Source: Pseudomonas fluorescens
GTDB taxonomy: Bacteria > Pseudomonadota > Gammaproteobacteria > Pseudomonadales > Pseudomonadaceae
Direction of reading: 5' to 3'
Length of the DNA stretch: 64,000 nt
Assembly: GCF_000730425.1 (NCBI RefSeq)
Contig: NZ_CP008896.1
Location: 4,154,001-4,218,000 of the forward strand
A program made the position numbers and the translations under genes. How positions within the stretch are numbered: the stretch's first letter is position 1; every line of letters begins with the position of its first letter. Below, in pieces: positions 57,746 through 64,000 of this stretch. A model generated the notes under the pieces. That model was not told the DNA's origin. It worked only from the letters and a program-made list of their open reading frames with translations, and did no database searches.

Positions 57746-59749
57746 ATGCAAGGGACGAACGTGCTGTTCGGTCAGATCGCCGTGGTATTCGGCATCGTGA
57801 TCGCCGGAGTGTGGGGTGCCACACAATGGACAGCAGCAGCCCTTGGCTATCAAGTACGCCTTGGCTCGCCCTGGTTCGATCTTCTTGGCACGCCGATCTA
57901 TCACCCGTGGAAGCTGTTTGAGTGGTGGTTTTCTTACGGCGCCTATACCCCGGAAATCTTCGACACCGGCGGAGCCATCGCTGGCAGCAGTGGCATGGTC
58001 GCCGTGGCCGTCGCCATTGCCATGTCGGTCTGGCGCTCGCGGCAGGCACGCCTTGTCACGACCTACGGATCGGCCCGCTGGGCGAACGCGCATGACATTC
58101 GCAAGGCGGGCCTCACGCAGCCAGAGGGCGTGTTCCTCGGCCAGCACGACCGCCAGTACCTGCGCCATGAGGGGCCAGAGCATGTCCTGACGTTCGCACC
58201 CACGCGCTCGGGCAAGGGCGTCGGCCTGGTGGTGCCGACGCTGCTTTCTTGGCCCGCGTCCGCCGTCATCCACGACATCAAGGGCGAGAACTGGCAGATC
58301 ACCGCAGGCTGGCGCTCGCGCTTCTCGCATTGCCTGCTGTTCAACCCCACGGATGCGAAGTCGGCGGCCTACAACCCGCTGCTGGAGGTGCGGCGCGGCG
58401 CGCATGAAGTGCGCGACGTGCAGAACATCGCGGACATTCTGGTCGATCCCGAAGGCGCGCTGGAGAAGCGCAACCATTGGGAAAAGACCAGCCACGCGCT
58501 GCTGGTCGGCGCGATCCTGCATGTGCTCTACGCGGGCGAAGACAAGACGCTGCGCGGCGTCGCCAACTTCCTCAGCGACCCGGCCAGCCCGTTCGAGCTG
58601 ACCTTGCATCGAATGATGACCACGCCCCACTTGGGCGAGGGGCCGCATCCGGTAGTCGCGTCGGCGGCGCGTGAAGTGCTCAACAAGTCGGACAACGAGC
58701 GTTCCGGCGTGTTAAGCACCGCCATGTCGTTCCTCGGCCTGTACCGCGATCCCACGGTGGCCGAAGTCACCTCGCGCTGTGACTGGCGCATCGCCGACCT
58801 GATCGCGGCCGAGCATCCGGTGTCGCTGTACCTGGTGGTGCCGCCTTCGGACATATCGCGCACCAAACCGCTCATCCGCCTGATCCTCAACCAGATCGGG
58901 CGACGCCTCACCGAATCGCTGGACGGCAGCGACGGCATCGAACGCCGCCACAAGCTGCTGCTGATGCTCGACGAGTTCCCGGCCCTGGGTCGGCTCGACT
59001 TCTTCGAGACAGCCTTGGCCTTCATGGCGGGCTACGGCATCCGCAGCTTCCTCATCGCGCAGTCACTCAACCAGATCGACAAGGCGTATGGACAGAACCA
59101 TTCCATTCTCGACAACTGCCACGTCAGGGTGACGTTCGCCACCAACGACGAACGCACCGCCAAGCGCATTTCCGAGACGCTGGGCACTGCGACCGAGCTG
59201 CGCGCGCAACGCAACTACGCGGGCCACCGGCTCGCGCCGTGGCTGGGCCACCTCATGGTGTCGCGCCAGGAGACGGCCCGCCCGCTGCTGACGCCGGGCG
59301 AGGTGATGCAGCTTCCGCCGGACGATGCCGTAGTGATGGTGTCCAGCATGGCGCCGATCAAGGCCCGGAAGCTGCGCTACTACGCCGACGCCAATTTCAA
59401 GCAGCGCGTGCTGCCGCCGCCCGAGCTGGCGGACGGCCGGTACGCCGACGCGCCGCCACTGCGCCCCGACGACTGGAGTGGCCTGGCGATTCCTGCCGTG
59501 CCTGCCGCGCCTGCGGCCGATGCCGCCGAAGGCTTCCGGGCGTCGGCCGACGACGGCGGCCCGCGCCGTCAGCCCGAGCTAACTGAGGCCGTCGCCTACG
59601 ACCCCGAGCTGGCCGCGCCCGCGGCCGACCTCGGCCTGCTCGATGACGACGACGACCTGCCGCTTCCCCTTCCTCGCCAGCTTGATCCGGCCATGCAGCG
59701 CACGGCCCGGCTGGCGTCCCTCGACCCCAACGACGGAATCGAGCTATGA
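57746..59749 (+). CDS. traG: TraG/VirD4 type IV coupling protein
   Basis: 667 aa. Two N-terminal membrane helices, then Walker A in FAPTRSGKGVGLVVPTLLSW and Walker B in LLLMLDEFPALGRLD. The C-terminus is Asp/Pro-rich (LLDDDDDLPLPLPR). It links the relaxase-DNA complex to the mating-pore ATPases at the inner membrane. It overlaps the next gene by 4 bp. Confidence 0.93.
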   Translation: MQGTNVLFGQIAVVFGIVIAGVWGATQWTAAALGYQVRLGSPWFDLLGTPIYHPWKLFEWWFSYGAYTPEIFDTGGAIAGSSGMVAVAVAIAMSVWRSRQARLVTTYGSARWANAHDIRKAGLTQPEGVFLGQHDRQYLRHEGPEHVLTFAPTRSGKGVGLVVPTLLSWPASAVIHDIKGENWQITAGWRSRFSHCLLFNPTDAKSAAYNPLLEVRRGAHEVRDVQNIADILVDPEGALEKRNHWEKTSHALLVGAILHVLYAGEDKTLRGVANFLSDPASPFELTLHRMMTTPHLGEGPHPVVASAAREVLNKSDNERSGVLSTAMSFLGLYRDPTVAEVTSRCDWRIADLIAAEHPVSLYLVVPPSDISRTKPLIRLILNQIGRRLTESLDGSDGIERRHKLLLMLDEFPALGRLDFFETALAFMAGYGIRSFLIAQSLNQIDKAYGQNHSILDNCHVRVTFATNDERTAKRISETLGTATELRAQRNYAGHRLAPWLGHLMVSRQETARPLLTPGEVMQLPPDDAVVMVSSMAPIKARKLRYYADANFKQRVLPPPELADGRYADAPPLRPDDWSGLAIPAVPAAPAADAAEGFRASADDGGPRRQPELTEAVAYDPELAAPAADLGLLDDDDDLPLPLPRQLDPAMQRTARLASLDPNDGIEL

Positions 59750-60210
59750 GCCACTATCGCCTGAACCTCTTTATCCAGCCCGAGCACGCCCAGCGGCTCG
59801 ATGAACTGGCCGCCAAGAAAGGCGTGTCCAAGTCCAGCATCGTCGCCGCTGCCTTGGCGTCCTGGCTGTCGCCGGACGCGGCCGACCAGCGCGAGGCGGC
59901 CATCGCCAAGCGCCTTGATCGCCTCTCGCGCCAGGCCGAGCGAATGGAGCGCGACCAGAGCATCGCCATCGAGACGCTGGCGCTGTTCATCCGCTACTAC
60001 CTGACCGTCAGCACGCCGGTTCCCGAGGCGCACCAAGAGGCGGCCCGCGCCTTGGGCAAGGCGCGTTTCGAGCAGTTCACCGAGCAGCTTGGCCGCCACC
60101 TGATGCGTGGGCGCAGCCTGGTGCGCGACGTGGTGGAGGAATTGCATCCCGATTCGGTGCGGATGGAGGACGCGGCGGCAGCCGCCGATGCGCAGGAGCG
60201 TGCGTCATGA
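59746..60210 (+). CDS. CopG-type ribbon-helix-helix protein
   Basis: 154 aa. N-terminal RHH (YRLNLFIQPEHAQRLDELAA, KKGVSKSSIVAAALASWL) and a coiled helical C-terminus. It always sits between traG and trbB in Tn4371-like ICEs; it could regulate the trb operon or help oriT processing. Overlaps both neighbours by 4 bp. Confidence 0.85.
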   Translation: MSHYRLNLFIQPEHAQRLDELAAKKGVSKSSIVAAALASWLSPDAADQREAAIAKRLDRLSRQAERMERDQSIAIETLALFIRYYLTVSTPVPEAHQEAARALGKARFEQFTEQLGRHLMRGRSLVRDVVEELHPDSVRMEDAAAAADAQERAS

Positions 60211-61259
60211 GCGCCGTTTCCCAATCCATGAGTGCCACGTCGCTCGACCGGCGCATCCAGATGCTGCGCACGGCAATGGGGCCGCTGATCGCCACCGCGC
60301 TCGAAGACCCCGACGTGGTGGAAATCATGCTCAACCCTGACCGCACCCTTTGGGTGGATCGCCTGTCGTCGGGCCGCGCGCCTATGGGCGTGGAGCTGCC
60401 CGAAGCCGATGGCGAGCGAATCATCCGCCTGGTCGCGGCCCACGTCGGCGCGGAGGTGCATCGCGGCCAGCCGCTGCTGTCCGCCGAACTGCCCGAAACC
60501 GGTGAACGCTTCGAGGGCATCCTGCCGCCAGCCGCGCCGGGGCCGGCCTTCGCGCTGCGCAAGCGCACCATCGGCGTGATCCCGCTGGAGCGGTACGTCG
60601 TGGACGGAATGATGACCGCCGCCCAGGCGGGCTTTTTGGTGCGCGCCGTGCGCGAGCGCCAGAACGTCCTGATCGCGGGGGCCACCAGCAGCGGCAAGAC
60701 GACCTTGGCGAACGCGCTGCTGGCCGAGATAGCTGCCACGGGCGACCGCGTGCTGGTGCTCGAAGACACGGTGGAGCTGCAATGCGCGGCCCGCGACCAC
60801 GTTCCGCTGCGCACGCGCTCCGGCGTGGTGTCCATGACCGAGCTGGTGCGCTCGTCCATGCGCCTGCGACCTGATCGCGTCGTCGTCGGCGAGGTACGCG
60901 GTGCCGAGGCGCTGGATCTCATCAAGGTGTGGGGCACCGGCCACCCCGGCGGCGTCGCCACGATCCACGCCGGCTCCGCGCTGGGCGCGTTGCTGCGCCT
61001 GGAGCAACTGATTCTCGAAGTGGCGGTGAATCCGCCGCGTGCGCTGATCGCCGAGGCGGTCAACGTGGTGATCCAGATCGCCGGGCGCGGACGCAAGCGC
61101 CGCATCGAGAACATCGCCCGCATCGTCGGCTTCGACGGCGTGGGCTACCAACTGGTGGACGCGCTGGAAACGCCGTTTCCCGAGCTGCCGCCGATCCCTG
61201 ATGCCGCACCCGCTGCGGCGACTTCCTCGTCCCCTGACCAACCTGGAGAACTGCTATGA
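60207..61259 (+). CDS. trbB: TrbB, conjugation ATPase (VirB11-like)
   Basis: 350 aa. Walker A LIAGATSSGKTTLANALL, Asp box VLVLEDTVELQC, Walker B-like RPDRVVVGEVRGAEALD, and the His box GHPGGVATIHAGS. Hexameric secretion ATPase at the cytoplasmic face of the mating pore. Confidence 0.93.
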   Translation: MSAVSQSMSATSLDRRIQMLRTAMGPLIATALEDPDVVEIMLNPDRTLWVDRLSSGRAPMGVELPEADGERIIRLVAAHVGAEVHRGQPLLSAELPETGERFEGILPPAAPGPAFALRKRTIGVIPLERYVVDGMMTAAQAGFLVRAVRERQNVLIAGATSSGKTTLANALLAEIAATGDRVLVLEDTVELQCAARDHVPLRTRSGVVSMTELVRSSMRLRPDRVVVGEVRGAEALDLIKVWGTGHPGGVATIHAGSALGALLRLEQLILEVAVNPPRALIAEAVNVVIQIAGRGRKRRIENIARIVGFDGVGYQLVDALETPFPELPPIPDAAPAAATSSSPDQPGELL

Positions 61260-61639
61260 CGCAGATGACCATTCCTGCTTTCCGTGTTTCCGTAAATCCG
61301 GCTTTGCGCCTTGCACGGCTGCGCTGCCTGGCCCGCCCTGCGGGGCGAGGGCTGCTGCTGGCCGCGCTGTTGCTGTTCCTGGCCGGCACCGCGCAGGCCG
61401 CTGGTTCCTCGATGCCCTGGGAAGGCCCGTTGCAGTCGATCTTGGAGTCGATTCAGGGGCCGGTGGCGCGCATCGTCGCGGTCATCATCATCATTGCCAC
61501 GGGCCTCGCGCTCGCCTTCGGCGACACGTCGGGCGGCTTTCGCAAGCTGATCCAGATCGTGTTCGGCCTGTCCATCGCGTTCGCGGCTTCGAGCTTCTTC
61601 CTGTCGTTCTTTTCGTTCTCGGGCGGGGCTGTCGTATGA
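61256..61639 (+). CDS. trbC: TrbC, pilin subunit precursor (VirB2-like)
   Basis: 127 aa. Long signal region ending LFLAGTAQAAGSSMPWEGPL, then two hydrophobic helices (IVAVIIIIATGLALAFG; LSIAFAASSFFLSFF). The expected cyclic pilin, matured with TraF (34,571). Overlaps trbB and trbD by 4 bp. Confidence 0.88.
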   Translation: MTQMTIPAFRVSVNPALRLARLRCLARPAGRGLLLAALLLFLAGTAQAAGSSMPWEGPLQSILESIQGPVARIVAVIIIIATGLALAFGDTSGGFRKLIQIVFGLSIAFAASSFFLSFFSFSGGAVV

Positions 61640-61908
61640 GCGGCCCGGATAGCTTCGCGGCCGGGTTCGAGGTGCCTTTGCATCGCTCGCTCACCGAGCC
61701 GATCTTGCTGGGCGGCGCACCGCGCACCGTGGCGATTGCCAACGGCACGCTGGCCGCCGCCGTCGGGCTGGGCCTGCAACTGTGGATTCCTGGCGTGGTG
61801 CTCTGGATCGTCGGCCATTCGCTGGCGGTATGGGGTGCGCGCGTCGATCCGCAGTTCATGGCCGTGTTCGCCCGGCACATCAAGCACCGCCCGCTGCTGG
61901 ACGTGTGA
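61636..61908 (+). CDS. trbD: TrbD, inner-membrane mating-pore protein (VirB3-like)
   Basis: 90 aa from the ATG at 61,636. VPLHRSLTEPILLGGAPRTV is the conserved VirB3/TrbD start, then one membrane hairpin (LGLQLWIPGVVLWIVGHSLA). Works with the TrbE ATPase. Confidence 0.88.
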   Translation: MSGPDSFAAGFEVPLHRSLTEPILLGGAPRTVAIANGTLAAAVGLGLQLWIPGVVLWIVGHSLAVWGARVDPQFMAVFARHIKHRPLLDV

Positions 61909-61920
61909 GGGGACGCCGCC

Positions 61921-64000
61921 ATGCTGAACCTCGCCGAATACCGCCAGCGCCCGGCCTTGCTCGCCGATTGGCTGCCGTGGGCCGGGCTCGTCGCGCCGGG
62001 TGTCGTCTTGAACAAGGACGGCAGTTTCCAGCGCACGGCCCGGTTTCGCGGGCCTGACCTCGACAGTGCCACGCAAGGCGAGCTGATCGCCACGTCGGCC
62101 CGCTTGAACAATGCGCTGCGCCGGCTGGGATCGGGCTGGGCGCTGTTCATCGAGGCCGAACGCAGCGCCGCCGCGGACTACCCGCACTCAGAGTTTCCGG
62201 AGGCGCTGTCGTGGCTGGTGGACGAAGAACGCCGCTCGGCCTTCGAGGACACCGGCCATCACTTCGAGAGCGGCTATCACTTGACGCTGGTGTACCTGCC
62301 GCCTGAAGAATCGCGCGCTCGTGCCGCCAAGATGCTCTACGAGAACACGCCGACGAATGGCGTGGACTGGCGCGAGCGGCTGCAAGCCTTCGTCGCGGAA
62401 ACGGATCGGGTCTTTGACCAGCTCGATGGCGTCATGCCGGAAATTGCCTGGCTCGATGACGCGCAGACCCTGACCTACCTGCACGCGACCATCTCGACGC
62501 GACGCTATCGCGTCGGTGTGCCCGAGGTGCCTTTCCACATCGACGCGCTGCTGGCCGACTCGCCGCTGGTTGGCGGCCTGGCCCCCATGCTGGGCGACCG
62601 GCACCTGCGCGTGGTGTCGGTGCGGGGCTTTCCGACCTCGACCTGGCCGGGGATTCTGGACGACCTCAACCGCCTCGGATTTGCGTATCGCTGGAGTACG
62701 CGCTTCCTCTGCATGGACAAATCCGAGGCGGAAAAAGACCTCGCCCGCCTGCGCCGCCAGTGGTTCGCCAAGCGCAAGAACGTCATCGCGCTGCTGCGCG
62801 AAACGATCTTCCAACAGGAGTCGCCGCTGGTGGACACGGATGCCTCGAACAAGGCGACCGATGCCGATGCCGCGTTGCAGGAGCTGGGCAGTGATCAAGT
62901 CGCCTTCGGCTACCTCACCGCCACGGTGACGGTGCTCGATGCCGACCCGGCCGCAGCCGACGAGAAGCTGCGCATGGTGGAGCGCGTCATCCAGGGCCGG
63001 GGCTTCGTGACCATCTCCGAAACGCTCAATGCCGTGGATGCGTGGCTGTCCTCGCTCCCCGGCAACGCCTATGCCAACGTGCGCCAGCCGATCGTCTCGA
63101 CGCTGAACCTGGCGCACATGATGCCGGTGTCGGCCGTGTGGGCCGGCCCCGAGCGCAACGCGCATCTGGACGGCCCGCCTCTCATCGTGACGCGCACCGA
63201 TGGCGCCACACCGTTTCGCTTGGTCACGCACGATGGCGACGTGGGCCACATGCTGGTGGCCGGCCCGACGGGCATGGGCAAGTCAGTGCTGCTCGCCACG
63301 CTGGCGATGCAGTTCCGCCGCTACCTCGGCTCGCGCATCTTCGCGTTCGATATGGGGCGTTCGATGCGCGCCACGATCCTCGGGCTTGGCGGCGAGCACT
63401 ACGACTTGGGCACGGACGGCGAAATCGCCTTCCAGCCGCTCGCCCGCATTGACCGCGAAGGCTACCGCACCTGGGCCGCCGAATGGATCGAAGGCCGTTT
63501 GCTGCATGAAGGCGTAGCAGTCGGCCCGGACGAGAAAGCCGCCATCTGGTCGGCGCTGGGCAGCTTGGCCGGTGCGCCCGTCGAGCAGCGCACGATGACC
63601 GGCCTGTCGGTGCTGCTGCAATCGAACGCGCTGCGCCAGGCGCTCGCGCCCTATGTGCTGGGCGGCGCGCACGGCAAGCTGCTGGATGCCGACCACGACC
63701 GGCTGGGCATGGCGGACGTGCAGGGTTTCGAGATGGAGGAGCTGATGCACAGCAAGGCCGCCGTCATGGCCGTGCTGCATTACCTCTTTGCGCGCTTTGA
63801 CGAACGCTTTGACGGTGCGCCCACGATGCTGATCCTCGATGAAGCGTGGCTGTTCCTGGATGACCCGGTGTTTGCCGCGCGCATCCGCCAGTGGCTCAAG
63901 ACGCTGCGCAAGAAAAACGTGTCGGTGATCTTCGCCACGCAGTCGCTCGCGGACATTAAGGATTCGAGCATCGCGCCCGCAATCATCGAGAGCTGCGCAA
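61921..64000 (+). CDS. trbE: TrbE, VirB4-like conjugation ATPase (runs off right edge)
   Basis: The start at 61,921 reads MLNLAEYRQRPALLADWLPW. At least 693 codons are present without a stop; family members are about 815 aa. Walker A in VAGPTGMGKSVLLATLA, Walker B in TMLILDEAWLFLDD and the Q-rich motif VIFATQSLADIKDS are intact. It drives pilus assembly and substrate transfer. The 3' end is outside the window. Confidence 0.92.
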   Translation, partial: MLNLAEYRQRPALLADWLPWAGLVAPGVVLNKDGSFQRTARFRGPDLDSATQGELIATSARLNNALRRLGSGWALFIEAERSAAADYPHSEFPEALSWLVDEERRSAFEDTGHHFESGYHLTLVYLPPEESRARAAKMLYENTPTNGVDWRERLQAFVAETDRVFDQLDGVMPEIAWLDDAQTLTYLHATISTRRYRVGVPEVPFHIDALLADSPLVGGLAPMLGDRHLRVVSVRGFPTSTWPGILDDLNRLGFAYRWSTRFLCMDKSEAEKDLARLRRQWFAKRKNVIALLRETIFQQESPLVDTDASNKATDADAALQELGSDQVAFGYLTATVTVLDADPAAADEKLRMVERVIQGRGFVTISETLNAVDAWLSSLPGNAYANVRQPIVSTLNLAHMMPVSAVWAGPERNAHLDGPPLIVTRTDGATPFRLVTHDGDVGHMLVAGPTGMGKSVLLATLAMQFRRYLGSRIFAFDMGRSMRATILGLGGEHYDLGTDGEIAFQPLARIDREGYRTWAAEWIEGRLLHEGVAVGPDEKAAIWSALGSLAGAPVEQRTMTGLSVLLQSNALRQALAPYVLGGAHGKLLDADHDRLGMADVQGFEMEELMHSKAAVMAVLHYLFARFDERFDGAPTMLILDEAWLFLDDPVFAARIRQWLKTLRKKNVSVIFATQSLADIKDSSIAPAIIESCA

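Overview
The window joins two kinds of DNA. Positions 1 to about 13,900 look like ordinary chromosome of a Pseudomonas of the fluorescens group: a type VI secretion PAAR effector, a TriABC-type RND efflux operon, a MetNIQ-like ABC transporter and sulfur-acquisition oxidoreductases, with Pseudomonas REP-like palindromes between genes. From about 13,900 to the right edge the DNA is an integrative and conjugative element (ICE) with the gene order of the Tn4371 family: integrase, RadC, DUF932, ParB, DUF736, DUF2958, DUF2285, RepA, ParA, DUF2840, TraF, relaxase, then LysR, EexN, TraG and trbB-C-D-E. TrbE runs off the right edge, so the right end of the ICE is not seen. The species assignment is inference from gene content.

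Left end. The ICE appears to have entered an sfnB-like gene whose 5' half is missing at about 13,900, next to a T-rich stretch. Everything downstream of that gene on the minus strand (second sfnB-like gene, flavin monooxygenase, metQ-metN-metI-like genes) is cut off from its native promoter. The integrase (14,074) is translationally coupled to a DUF1016/PDDEXK nuclease.

Defence cargo (16,471-22,483). This visibly more A/T-rich block holds a complete type II CBASS operon: patatin phospholipase CapV, DncV-like CD-NTase, E1/E2 protein Cap2 and JAB protease Cap3, with overlapping reading frames. A small DUF2188 gene precedes it. Divergent from it is an HTH repressor plus ImmA-type metallopeptidase pair resembling the CapH/CapP stress switch. 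Two matching palindromes lie in the shared control region.

ICE maintenance and early transfer genes (22,484-37,613). RadC, an unrecognised gene, DUF932, ParB and DUF736 are separated by unusually long hairpin-rich gaps. RepA is followed by three perfect 19-bp iterons and a ParA/partner pair, suggesting the excised form can replicate and be partitioned. TraF and the relaxase follow.

Metal and drug cargo (37,620-56,074). This holds glutaredoxin, a duplicated DUF305 protein, an MFS exporter with a MerR regulator, a MexEF-OprN-like tripartite pump, two ArsR repressors, a CDF exporter with His-rich tails, an NreA/NreB-like nickel pair, and a copper set (CopA, CueR, ferredoxin, glutaredoxin-MauE fusion, CopZ-like chaperone). 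Four promoters share TTGACCTT plus a 19-bp spacer typical of MerR-family activation, and ArsR-type operator-like palindromes sit before other exporters. Gene remnants (CzcC-like; a fused Lrp/hpd scar) record past deletions.

Conjugation module (56,291-64,000). LysR, EexN, TraG, a ribbon-helix-helix protein, TrbB, TrbC, TrbD and TrbE are mostly joined by 4-bp ATGA overlaps.
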